From assembly GCA_013400115.1 (NCBI GenBank), contig VXBP01009438.1:62001-126000 (forward strand): DNA of 64,000 nt, in the 5' to 3' direction. Source of the stretch: Rhinopomastus cyanomelas (Eukaryota; Chordata; Aves; Bucerotiformes; Rhinopomastidae). The notes beneath the pieces are model-generated. The model did no database searches, had not been told where the DNA came from, and saw only the letters and a list, made by a program, of their open reading frames with translations. This document shows positions 48,927 through 60,513 of this stretch, one piece after another. The first letter of the stretch is position 1, and each line of letters opens with the position of its first letter. Made by a program: the position numbers and the translations under genes.

Positions 48927-49770
48927 TGTGGTGGGTTTAAGGCCACAATTAAAAAATAAAGGAAAAGAAAACAAAGCAATTAGGTCTTGATGAGATCTCG
49001 CATAGAATTTACCAGACAATGGATAATTTAGGGAAAATGGGAAAGAGTTTATTAACTATATAACGTACACAGAAAGAAGAAAGAAAAAGTTAAGCAAGTT
49101 AGTGCACGAAAACTAGAAACTCTGCCATGAAGAGCTCAAGATGGTGACCAACCGCATGACCGACGTCAGCAGGGGCCTCCCCAATGCTGCAAACATGGCC
49201 AAGAGAGTTCCATTCCCCTCCTGTCTCTCTTCTTCTCTCTCTGCCTCAGCCACAGGGGAAAGGGGAATATTCTTCAGCTCACTGCAGGTCCCTGGATAGT
49301 TGCCCTGAGAGGGGGGAAATTGGTGCTAAGTTCTTGCTTCCCAAGAGGGCAGTGGGGCCGCTGCCTCGCCTCCATCATCTACGGGAGTGCAGAAGGGTCA
49401 CCGTGGGGCTGCAGCCAGCCGCTGCATCTCCTCTGTCCCGTCTCCCACCCAACCTGGAAGTAGCGGTGGGGAGGACTGAGCCCCAAGCTGGTGTTCTGGG
49501 GCAAAGCCCCCAGCCAAAAGAAGCAGGGCTGAGTCATCAGCCCTCTCTTACAGTGTCAACTTTGTGCCCATCTTTTTCTTCAGGAAAGCACAAATCTACA
49601 CATTTGAAAATGTTGGTGACTTTCAAACTACAACAAAAGGCCAGCAAAGGTAGTTTCCATGTTAATGTAAAGATAGCACTAAACACAAACACAGAACAAA
49701 TATCAGTTTACTCACACTTTGTGTGCTGTCACAAGCTTATTTAGGTGTTCTGATTAATTATCTCCTATCA
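48927..49770 (-). mobile_element. Probable solo LTR, same family as 4.8-kb ERV
   Basis: The first ~140 bp (48927-49070) align by eye with the LTR end at 4870-5010: a shared TGTGGTG start, AAAGGAA(A/G)AGAAAACAAAGC, TTAGGTCTTGA, GGGAAAATGG and the minus-strand AATAAA at 49048-49053. The far limit is inferred. The block starts with TG after AAAGA (48922-48926) and could end with CA at 49769-49770 before AAAGG (49771-49775), a 5-bp duplication with one mismatch and an 844-bp LTR. No primer-binding site follows at the 48927 side, so it is a solo LTR. It includes a pyrimidine tract (49214-49245) and a GC-rich middle. A 186-codon plus-strand frame lies wholly inside it and is antisense to the LTR. 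Confidence 0.6.
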
Positions 49771-52700
49771 AAAGGGGTCTCACCCTCCTGGTGTTAACTG
49801 GAAGCTAATAGCAGCAGAAGAAGGGAAACGGCCTCCCAAGTAAAGGCATTAGGCATGTAGATAATGGCTTTTAGCTTCCTACTTCCCAAATACTCCCTGT
49901 TCCTGAAAGGGTTCATAAATCACCTTCTCCAGAGCTGTTCTCAGGCTGGCCCTTGCAATCCAATGCACACAGTGCTTTTGAAACCTATCAGGCAAAGGAC
50001 TGTCCATCTCCCTGGAAGGAGAGCATAGGCTCTCACTGAGAGTCTGTAAATGACTGGATGGAGAAGGCTTGTGCCTCCAGCTCAATTAATCATTCTAGTC
50101 AGGGAGATCACCCTCCTGAGACCCACATCAGCCCGTGATTTTCTGAGCAGAGGAAGCATCTCTGAAGATGAAGGCTTCAAGAAATTGGTACCTGTTCATT
50201 CTTCATACATGAGCTAAATATCATTAGCTCTAGTAGTTGGAAGAAGGTAGCAATTTCTTTCAAGTAACCATAATAAACAGGAGATAATTCCTTATGGTAT
50301 TGATGTAGCTCATGATTTGTCAGGGACTAAATTGTATGTGGCTCAGACTACTATCTGTAAAACCCAGGTAAAACTCAGTCTGGCAACGTGTTAGTACCAC
50401 TGGAGCTGTATGGCTACATTGGTGCAACCCTGCCAGCATCCTACCCACGGACCAGGGGTCCACGGATTTACAAAGGACTGAAAATGGAGATGAAAATCAG
50501 GATCTGCTCCTTCCACATTGTTTACTCTTCCAAAAGCTGTGGACAGAACGGACTGATATCCTTTATCCTAATTAAAAAGCCCTATTGAAATAATTCATTA
50601 AAAATGTACTTTTCCCCCTCTGCCTCTCGACACCACTGTCAGCGTGATGGCATCCCATTCCCATGGACTTTGCCCATCTGCTGGCACCCACTTCAGGAGA
50701 TACCTGGGGCGTGGTGGAGCCTGTACAGCTCATCCCCCAGCAGTGGCTGCAGGGAGTTGGAGAAATCACATCCCAAGTCCTTTTGAATGGAGACAGAAAC
50801 ACTGATTTCAAACTCTTACTTAAACATTAAATCAGCAAGTGAGTCCTTTCCCAGTTCTTTCCTCTCTTTGGATGGTTTTCAGACAGAGGAGATACTCAGC
50901 TGTAAACAACACTCCATAAATGGTTCTGGCTGTGCTGTGGCAGGTTTTATCATGTGATCATGCTGAGGATGTGCTAGTGCTCTGCCCTAGACCTTACACG
51001 TTCCTTAGGCAGAATTTACATATCCAGAAAAAAACCCTAAATCTGCAAACCGAGGACATTTTGACCCATCTTTGTGCCTCTGTTTGCAAGGTCACTCTCT
51101 GAACCTTGCAGCCTTCATCAGCTTCTGCTCCATCACCTCCTAGACCAAATACTTAACCCATATGACCTGACTGTTTCCCCATACTTGTGGTCCCAGGCGG
51201 TGAAAGCAGAGGAGCGCTGTTACCAAAGCAACATCAGTGTGAAACACAGCCTCCCCTTCCCAGGAAGGGGGCTCAGTCTGAGTCTAAGCCGAGAGCTTTG
51301 CATCTCCAGCCGCTGGCCATGGTTCAAAGGCAGAGGCAAGCTAAGGGTTGCAGGTGCATGGGGATCTCACTATGAGCTGGTCCACTTTGTATCTACAAGT
51401 TTTTCCAGCTGTCCCAGAAGCTGAGAACTTCACGGTGCCCCTGAGGTTTAAAACCAGATGTAAGTTATTTCAGTGAAACTGTTTCTTTTCCTGTATCTTG
51501 CTCTGGGATTTGTGTGCCTCTGCACTGGGGGACACGTGTCAGTGCTTGTCAGCGCACTGGTGTGGCTAAAGCACCACTGTTCCGCATGTGAGTATGCCCG
51601 CATCTTCCCTTGTCATGCTGGGCAAGGTTAGACTGTCCTTGAAAGTCTCAGCTGCAAAAGAGCTATTTACAACTACTTTGTTTTGGCAAAATATGGAGTC
51701 TGGATGGGACAAGGACCATCGCAAAATAACTATGATTAGAACTTCTCGAAACAGTGAGAAAAAACTTTTCTCCCACCTCTGCTAGTGCAGAAAAGAGCAC
51801 ATCGAGTGTGGCTAGACAAAGCCTCCCCATATCTTTCTTTTCCAGCAAACCTCTGAGTGGTATCTCCCCACTTTTTCTTGTGTGGTTATCACTGCTGGAT
51901 GACCTTGCAGCTGTCTGTGCAGGCTTAGGGGACATCCCATGGCCATGAGCTCCAGCAGGTCTCAGGACAGAGGACACCCTACATACGCCTCAGCCCACAC
52001 CAGCTGAGGACTGGCACCATTTGCTGTTGAGAAGACTGATAGATTGCTCTTCCTAGTAGGCCTGCAACTACTGATGCAGGAAGCATCTCATTCTCCAGCT
52101 TTGTTAGCAATTATAATGGAAAGTTTCTTACTTCTGCTTTTTCTTCTACAGTTTTCAAAAGAAAGGTAAAAGTAGGGGAAGCAGCAGTCAGACCCATACA
52201 AATCCAAGTCTCTGAGATCTGGATCCCAGAGGGGTGTACTCTCGAGGCTGTGCTGGAGATGCTGAGTAAGGAGAGAGTGGGCATGTGAGTATGTTTTGAA
52301 GCAGGCAGAACTGAGCTGGGGGGACCCATGTGGGTTTGAGGAAGAGGAAAGTGGAGGATATCTGTTATCATTACAATAATAAAGCTGCATTTTCTTTGTT
52401 GGAGATCAGCTCACACTCTGGAATGGTTGTTGAAAGCCTGGATGCTGCCATGAAATGTCTGGCTCACTGAGGTGGAAGCCACTCATCGTGTTCCCAAACA
52501 GTTCTTGCTACAGGACGTTGCCCCATTTCTCTCCAGCCTGGACATGGAATTGTCCATCCCTGAACTGAGGTGCTGTGCACCCTCCTCCAACACTGTGGAC
52601 TGAGCCAAGGGAATCAGTGCCTGTGAAGGCAGAAAAGGAATCCACAGATAAAGATGATACTACTTCTCATGAGGAGGTGGGTTTGACTTACCCGTGATTT

Positions 52701-53504
52701 AATCATAACTCTAGAGTAGGAGCAGATCTAATAAGATACAGCTTATTGCCTCTTATTGATGCTTCCTTACACACCTCAGGCAGCTATCTTTCCTGACAGT
52801 TTATTTTTGTACTTGCCCACATGTACATACCCAAAGGACTCACCTCCCTGTAACATCACAGCTTTTGGTATTACAGATACCAACTGGAAAGCCAGCGACA
52901 TGGGCAGGCTGTGCTATGTGGGCATGCAGGGTGCTGCCCTGTACCCCAAACCCCCTAGCTCAGTGACAGGGTGTTTGTTCCCTCACAAGTACCTGCCCCC
53001 TGCACCATCATGGAGGGCAAAACCCTCCCTACATCTTCCCACCAGTGTGCAGTGGGGGACATGTCCTGCAGCACCAAGAAGAGCTGAGACCTTGCAGGTT
53101 TTCTGGTTTTCTGGAAATCAGCCTCTGAGGTAGAAGGAAGGTGCTAAGCTGTTCCAAGGAAAAGTCAGCATAAAAAAGCAGCTCTGAGCGGGATAAAACA
53201 CCCACCCTTCCACAGCTAAAGCCAGATTTGCACTTCCCTGGATAGGAAGTATAAAAAAGGGCAAATAAACTGTTGCATGTGAGCTAGGAAAAGAGAAAGG
53301 CACAACATTTTAGCTGGATAAATATTTGTACCTCATTAAAATATTTCTACCTCCCTGCAAATACGTGCAAAACTTTGCTAAACTCACATATAAGGAACTA
53401 CTGTTGAAAATGTGATCAGTTAGAAAACCCTTTTGAGAATTGGTGAAAATGAGCACCTTCTCCCCGGGGACGTGGCAATTTCGTGTGTGCATCCCTTGTT
53501 TTGA

Positions 53505-53740
53505 ATTGCTGTGTCGCGAACACTGCGTGAGCGAGCGTGTGTGTGCACCGCTACACCTCTGTGGGTGTTAATGACCATCATTGGGAGGGGAAGGGTCCAT
53601 AAAATCATTAAGGTGACGATGGGTCCAAGCCAGCAGAAAGAGCGGCCAGATGCCTTTAGATATTAAAACCAGCTGCAGACAAGGACTTAATGAAGTAATT
53701 AGGGTACCTGGCAGGAACAGAGAGAAATTAGGAAGAGTAA
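53505..53740. promoter_or_regulatory. Candidate regulatory element, CpG plus TAAT motifs
   Basis: Starts with a CpG cluster (TGTCGCGAACACTGCGTGAG then CGAGCG) and continues with TTAATGACCATCATTGGG, AAATCATTAAGGTGACG and CTTAATGAAGTAATTAGGG. Unlike the surroundings it keeps CpGs and has three or more homeodomain-type cores within 200 bp. It resembles no repeat in the window. Function is inference. Confidence 0.25.
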
Positions 53741-54519
53741 CAGATTTTTCTGACTATGAAAGCAGGGCAGGTGCTGGAGTGGTCCTGCTTGTGGGCTTGG
53801 GGCTGAGCAGCCCCAGAGGGAAGGTGAGCGGTGGGGTTTCTTGCAGTGGTCCCTCATGCTCTGAGGGAAGAATGGAAAGAGCCTGTTTTCTGGATTGAAG
53901 AGTCTATGGGCTGCCCACCTGTGTGGAGAGTCTCCTTCCAGCCCAGGCTTTGGCTGAGGATGATACGTGGTACCTGGTGGGGTGGGCTGCATGCACAGTA
54001 GTGAAGATCAACTGTGAAGGCAGGGGAGGTATGAATAACCCTGACCGCAGCACTGGCCTGTAGCCAGCAATTCACTAGAGCTTGCCAAGCCCCAAAACTG
54101 TTCAAAGGGCCACCAGCTGCATGAAGAGCCCTGTACAGCTAGTCGTTGCTTCCTCCTCTTTCTCTCTGCCATTCAGGAGCTGCTGGCCTCCATCTCCACC
54201 ACTCCTGGTCAGAGAAATTTGGTGAACGTCAGCTAAATGTACAACAATTAAAAGGTCAGTGTTTGGGTGCAAAGGAGTTCTTACTCACTGGGAATGGAAT
54301 AATCTGTGGCTTTCCAGCACAGGGAGCTTTGCAGGAGCCCAGGATGGAGGATTTGGAAGGTGCAGGTGTGACTGCAGTTGGTTCCATACATGTGCCTTTT
54401 GCCATTTCTCTCTGAATCCTCAAAACTGCCCCCAGGTTATCAAGGGACTGAAGCACCAGAGTTTATAACTGTTTAAAGCAGTTCGACATTGGTTTCTCTG
54501 CAGTCCAGATGGTGCTTTG

Positions 54520-54790
54520 TGACTACCTAACGGCACGGTATAAAGATTTTATTGTCACTCGTGAGGGACGATCCGCACAGCTTGTTCACTCCTCTTCCCT
54601 CCGTGCCTACAGCATCTGCTGAAGCCCATGCCAGGAAGGCTCTGCATCCCACCACTTTGTATCTTGCGCGTGACTGTGTGTACATACAACTGCTAAATGG
54701 CAGCAGATAATATTGAAAGAAAATCTCAGCGAGCCACAGTTTACACCGATGCTGCCTTGGATACTCGGTTAAGTCTCTGTTTCACTTCCT
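54520..54790. promoter_or_regulatory. Weak candidate regulatory element
   Basis: CpG-retaining stretch (CTAACGGCACGGTATAAAG, TCACTCGTGAGGGACGATCC, TCTTGCGCGTGACTG) with TATAAA near 54539. It could be an enhancer, an unrecognised promoter or an old repeat. There is nothing to decide between them. Confidence 0.18.
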
Positions 54791-55864
54791 TCTGCTCATC
54801 AAGTACTTTCATCTCCTGAAAGTTCAGGTCTTCTGTTGGGGTAAAGCAGTGGTGTGGTGATGTGTTGTGGGTCTGATCTTTGCTGGACCTAGACCGAGAA
54901 ACTGAGACTGCAGAATTCTAGGGTAGGCTGTTAGGCTTGGAGCAGGCACCCTGGCCTGAACCCGGGCTCTGCTCAAGCAAGTCCTACTACCTCCAAAGCA
55001 AATACTCATCTGCCAGAATAGTCAAAGCTGCTTCCGACAAAACAGCTGCTTCCAAGAGCTGTTGAAGGGCTCTCATAGCATCGCTCTTCGCATCTATCTT
55101 TTTTAACATTAAAAGGCATTATTTTAATAGCATTTAAATGAAATACATTTTATTTTGCAAATAAAATTACAGATGGCCCAGACAGTGCACAGCAGTACTG
55201 GGAAGATAGTGGCTTGGACCAACACGTGATCAGAGCAGGCCAACAGGTCTAGCTCTGCACTGGCCAGCAGCTGAGCAATGGAAATCTGGACTTCTCCAGT
55301 TCTCTGGACACCTCTGGGAGAGACACATTGATGACTAGTGTGCCACTCCCGTTTGGGAAATGGTTTGTAACACCACTGCAGGAAATATCACTGGGATGGA
55401 GGCCACATGGGTACCCTGAAGCATAAAGTGTCCAACCCTCTCTTGTCTGTACCTATGAGCATCAAGATTTGAGCAAAGCAGGTGGAAGAGTGTGGCAAGC
55501 AGGCCGGCATGGAACAGGACAGAGTATGGCTCCTTGAAAGTGCAAGTTGTGCTTGATAACAGCGAGTGAGTGCAAGGGCACATAAAGCAGGCGGTGTTAG
55601 ATTGGCCTTTTCCATCAGTCAAGAAACCTAATTTCTTTGTCTCTGGTGGAAGAGCAAGCTCAGAGCTGACTGTACAACACTCAAGTATTTGGGGTGAGTC
55701 TGCACACTGCAGCAGCAGCGCTAGAGATGCAAAAGCAAAGCCACATGGTTATGCCTACAACAGTGTGACAGGAGATACTATTCACCAAGGCTGGTCCCAC
55801 CGTGATGGATCACACAAAGCCTAACAGCTGGACATTTGTGTCACTGGCAATAGAGGGAGCATCC

Positions 55865-55980
55865 CATCTGGATGTGTTCCTGTGTGACTTGGTCTAGGTG
55901 ATCCTGCTGTGGAGGGGGGATTGGACTGGATGATCTGTCGAGGTCCCTTCCAGTCCCTAATGATTCTATGACTCTATGAT
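55865..55980 (+). mobile_element. CR1 LINE, last ~115 bp
   Basis: Sense CR1 3' end (CATCTGGATGTGTTCCTGTG, TCTAGGTGATCCTGCTGTGG, then octamers ATTCTATGACTCTATGAT). It is the young subfamily, strongly 5'-truncated. Confidence 0.94.
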
Positions 55981-56901
55981 CACTAGTTATGCAATGGACA
56001 CAAATTCTTATCTAATGTTTTATAATGATTGTAGAGTTTTTTTAGTAATACCAAAATTTATGGAGAGACGAAATAGAAGTCTATTTGATGAAGCAGCTTG
56101 TCCAGGTCATATATCAAACACAAACGCAGCTAGATTTAATGAGGAAGGGGAAAAGATAGAGCCCTGTGCTGCTCAGTCTTCCTGGTGTTTCCATATAATG
56201 AGAAGACGGCGCCTCGACAAAGTTTCCCATCCCACTTGGCCACAAACATGGGGTTTTTTCCATGGCAATCCTCTGAGCCTAGGTGTGGGTTGCCACGGCC
56301 ATGGCATGAGAGCCCTCTTGTTGTTCTCTCTGCACAAAGGCACAGGAGCTATGTTAGAAAGTACAGCTTCATCTTAATTTTTAGTTCCTGTGGGTATCCA
56401 TGGAAACGAGGATGACTTTCCCATCCTCTTCTGGGGAAGGCACAGCGTTCTCCGTGCATTTTCTTGTACTAAAATTTAGCAAAGTAGCTCCATAGGGTGA
56501 CAAGGTTTGTGTCCAGGACACCTGCATTGCAGTCAGTCCACAGTGTTGAGCCCCTTTTAATGTGCCCATGCAATGCGGCATTTCTCAGCAGGCCCGAGGA
56601 ACCTGCTTTTCAGCTGCATTTCATGGAAGAGGAGAGCAGCCAGCATCCTGTGCCGACAACAAACCCCTTCCCAAAGCACGTGGGGATGGAGAAAAGTGGT
56701 GATGGAGAAGTGAGCCCGTGGGGCAGTTTGATGCTGGGGGAAGGCATTGAGAAGAAATGGTCACTTGGCTTTGTTTGGGATTGTTGGTGCTAAGGATATC
56801 ATGTCTGGCAGACGTAATAAATATCCAGTGATGAGCATCTGTCAGGCAAATCTGGTTCTGCCTAGAGGTGAAAAATTTCTGAAAGTTTTGGAAGATGAAG
56901 G
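55981..56901. other. Unique sequence, no gene recognised
   Basis: Lies between two young CR1 copies in the same orientation. The plus-strand frame 55976-56377 (133 codons) begins in the CR1 tail and has no known domain. Confidence 0.6.
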
Positions 56902-57053
56902 TGGAGGTTGTGGAGTCTCCTTCACTGGAGATATTTAAAACCCACCTGGATGTGTTCCTCTGCGACTTGGTCTAGGTGATCCTGCTGTTGCAGGAGGATT
57001 GGACTAGATGATCTTTCGAGTTCCCTTCCAATCCCTAATGATTCTATGATTCT
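56902..57053 (+). mobile_element. CR1 LINE, last ~150 bp
   Basis: Sense CR1 3' end from GGAGGTTGTGGAGTCTCCTT through TTAAAACCCACCTGGATGTG to ATTCTATGATTCTA. It is the young subfamily, 5'-truncated. Confidence 0.94.
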
Positions 57054-59478
57054 AACTGATTTGTCTCCCTTGTTCTGTGCCTTCACTACCAGCACTGAGC
57101 AAAGGAGAGCTTGCTTTGCCTCGTTCACTTTTCTAACGATTGGCCACTGCCATGCAGGCTGGCTTGGTGGCCACTGTCTCCAGCACTCGGCATGTGGGAG
57201 GTGCTACCAAAGTCATCTGGAGTCCGGTGGGCAATGAGAAGACAGAGCAGGCAGGGGATGTTTCTGGGCATGTGGTGGCTGTAGGTCTGGGGCTTGATGG
57301 CCCCAGCCTGACCCTGTGATGACATGGTTTATGCAAAAAGTGGGTGGGCTGGAGAGGCCATCAGGCTCCATGACCCCAGGTCAGGATGTGACCTGCTGGC
57401 AAGTTGTGTCTGGCCCTCTGACACCCCCCTTTGCAGCACTGCCAGCAGCCACTGCCAATGGATTATACTGCAGTCCCTCATGGTGGGAATCTGCTCTTCT
57501 GTGAATTGCCATGTCCATTAGCCACAGAAAAATACTTCATGTGCTCCAGCTCCTATGAAGTCACCTCTGAAGGCAAACTTCGGGTGGGACTTTCCTCTTT
57601 GCTCCCAAACTATTCTCTTTCTGTAAACAGAAGACAGGCTTCCTGGTTGTGAATTCCCCTGCTACTCACAACCTTGCTTTGCAAATAGCCACACGAGTGC
57701 CTGGCTGCGGCTGCCAGCCACTCACCAGCGACTTGGCTCTTCCCAGGCCCTTGACCACATGTGGGGAGAGATATGAGGGAATAGATTCACCATTGGCAGG
57801 ACTGGCTTGTTGGTGGAGCCATTCTTGCTACATGACATCATGCCACAAAAACAGCTGTAAAATTCACCCTACCCTGAAGGGAATTTTCTGAGAGTCATCT
57901 CGGTAGACCTGGAGGCTCAGAACAACAAAGCGAAGCAAGGAATGGGAGATGCCACTAAAACCACTGGAAACTGCTTCTCTCCAAAGCAAACCATCTTCTA
58001 CAGGCTTACTTCTGTACAGGGCACCTATTGTGTCTGACTCGGGATTCAGCAGTCAGACAGCAGTACAAACTGACTCGACTTGATGTTTGTATGGTGGCTG
58101 TGCAGAGCCCATGGAAACATGGTGGAGGGGCTTTGTAAACCCTCTTCAAAGCTTTACCTTCTGCTAAGTCACCAGGGGGCTAGCTGAAGATGCATATTGT
58201 GCATAATTATTTGGAAAAGCAATTTGGTGTGCTAATTCCTGTCACAAAGTATGTGTGCAGAAGGACAAAATGCCACATGAATGGTTAGAGGATCCCTTTC
58301 CTCATTTAATTTCCCCATTGCAGTCTTAACCAAGAGTCAAGGAACATGGGGACTGAACAAGTGCTTCCCAAGCACAGTCCTAGGTGCTTTCTGTGGTGCT
58401 GTGGTTGGGAGGGATCAAATGCTTCTGTCCTTCCTCCTCCTTGGTCCCTGGATCTGCTTCTCTCAGCCTTGGCAGTGTGAATTGACAGCCACAAAGCCTG
58501 GGGATTAAAGGTGCTCTGTCTCCCTTGATAACAAAAATGCAGAAGATCCTTTGCCTTCTGTCTCCTGCACTCCTGAGAAGCTAGAGGAAGACAATGTGTA
58601 AGTGAAAGATGTGCAGACTCACCCACCATTCCCTATGCCCGAGCACCTCTTCAGCACAAAGCAAACGTTCCCTTGGTTTTCTCCAGCCACGAGACTTGTC
58701 CCTGCTGGGGCAGCATGGCAGGGCAGCATCTTTCAGCTGACCCTGCTTGGCCAGCTGCTTGCTGCTGTGATGGTGCTGAGTGACAATTCCATAAGAAATA
58801 ACTGGTTTTGGCGGGCAGGCAAGAACACATAACATAGACATGAAATAAAATGTCAGCCTTCCAGGTGGCCTGAGCTCATCATATCCAGCTGCCTTAACTA
58901 CTGTCTGACACCTCTTCTCCCCGTGCAGTGATCCCGCTGCCTTATGGTACAGCACACACCGTGCTGCGGGTACGTGTACGCATGACCTTCCCCAGTGAGA
59001 AGGGGGCAGAGACAATGGACCTGGTGGGAATTCACCTGTTCCTGTCTCCCCTGATTTACATGTCTTATCACCTTACTCCTGAAGCCAGAGGTGCCTTTCC
59101 CTCCCCTCTACCAGGGGAAAGCCTCTGCTTGTGTGAAAACCAAGTGCAGGACTGGTGGCAGACTGAAAACCAGGTAGAGGAAGGAGAAAAGAAAGAGGAG
59201 GCTGGATGTGGAGGTGTGATGGGCTGGGAGTCACCATTTGTTTTTCAGGCAGCAGGGTGTTGCCAGCTTTGAATTGACAAAGAAGAAAAGAAAGAAAAAG
59301 TCCTCTTGCGAAAAAAGTTGATTGATGGTGGGTTGTGGTGGAGGACAGATGTGGAAGGAATGGGATGTGCATAAGGAGATTTTGACAGAATTTGATGGGA
59401 AGTGGATGGAAACCCTCCCAATAGCATTGTTTTTCCCAGATCATCCTGGAGGAGAGAAAGCTCCAGTGAGGCCTTTCA
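57054..59478. other. Unique sequence, no gene recognised
   Basis: No repeat or domain recognised. The minus-strand frames 58581-59015 (144 codons) and 59073-59486 (137 codons) are uninformative. A motif pair ATGCATATTGTGCATAATTA lies near 58189. Confidence 0.55.
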
Positions 59479-59805
59479 GGACTCAAAGAGGGCTTATGAG
59501 AAAGTCGGGGACAATCTTTTTAGAAGAGCTTGTTCTGACAGGACAAGAGGTGGTGGTTTTAAGCTACAGGGAGATTCAGATTAGCTATAAGGAATAAATT
59601 ACTTTTTTATGATGCGAGTGCCAAACACTGGCACGTGCTGCCTAAAGAGGTGTTAGATACCCTGTTCCTGGAAACATTCCAGGCTGGGTTGGACAAGGCT
59701 GTGAGAAATCCGATCCAGTTAAAGATGTCCCTACTCATTGCAGGGGGGTTGGACTAGATGACCTTTAAAGGTCCCTTCCAACCTAAAGCACTCCACAATT
59801 CCATG
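59479..59805 (+). mobile_element. CR1 LINE, older subfamily, 3' end
   Basis: Sense CR1 3' region: GAGGGCTTATGAGAAAGTCG, CTGACAGGACAAGAGGTGGT, GGTTGGACTAGATGACCTTT and GGTCCCTTCCAACCTAAAGC, with a decayed tail ending TCCATGAATG. The same layout as 5709-6149. Both belong to the GGACAAGGCTGTGAG-type lineage and not to the young subfamily. Confidence 0.9.
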
Positions 59806-60329
59806 AATGTGCTGCCAGCTGCTGGCAAGGCTCACTGAGAGGAAAGGCTGAGAAGCTGTAGCCTAAAGCTACTTGAGAGAAATTGGTGTGTCTCTGCTTA
59901 TTTACACTAAAAATAATAGAGAAGAGCAGAAGTGGGTCTTGCAGCACCAGCACAAGATTTGTCCATGCTTGTCTGTCAAAGCCCAAATGGCTGGTAGCAG
60001 CACAAGTGAAATGCCAGTCCTTCGTGCTTCCTTGAGCCATGGGAAAACAAAACGCCAGGGTGTGCAAAGCAGGCCACAAGCCACAGTGAGCAGCCCTGAA
60101 TGAGGAGAGCAAGCTTGACTGTGAACGTATCGGGATGTGTGGCCACAGCACTAGGGGCTGCCGCTGGCTTCCCAGGCTGCAGTTTCACAGGGTAACAGCC
60201 ACGAGTCTTCCTTGAAGTAAGAGCAGAGCACTGACAGGAGAGGCAGATGTCCTCAGTGCCCTGAGGTAGGAGACAACATGGAGATTTCCCTCAGGGTGTC
60301 AGTGTGTGGAAACCCCCTCTCCATGCATA
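59806..60329. other. Unique sequence, no gene recognised
   Basis: Nothing recognised between two CR1 pieces. The 122-codon minus-strand frame 59783-60151 overlaps the CR1 tail and is uninformative. Confidence 0.6.
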
Positions 60330-60513
60330 TCACACATCTGTGTGGCTCCACCTCCTTCATCCTCGTTGCTCTACGCTGGACTCCCTCCAGCAGCTCCACA
60401 TCCCTCTTGAACTGAGGAGCCCAGAACTGGACACAATACTCCGGATGTTGTCTTACTAGTGCAGAGTAGAGGGTGAGAAGAACCTCTCTTGATCTGCTAA
60501 CCACCCTGCAACA
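60330..60513 (-). mobile_element. CR1 LINE, ORF2 C-terminal piece
   Basis: Antisense CR1 without 3' UTR. The minus-strand translation reads SRSREVLLTLYSALVRQHPE, then YCVQFWAPQFKRDVELLEGV and QRRATRM, the conserved end of CR1 ORF2. It is cut on both sides. It overlaps in element position with 29244-29694 and 45170-45412. Confidence 0.92.

Larger units (their letters stand above)
49771..55864. other. Unique sequence, no gene recognised
   Basis: 6 kb, the longest repeat-free stretch of the window. No known domain in any open frame (longest about 125 codons at 52756-53133 plus). Two CpG-containing stretches, 53505-53740 and 54520-54790, are listed as weak regulatory candidates. Confidence 0.55.

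Noticed and set aside
49184..49744. 186-codon plus-strand open frame
   Set aside because: Lies entirely inside and antisense to the inferred LTR, so it is not a gene.
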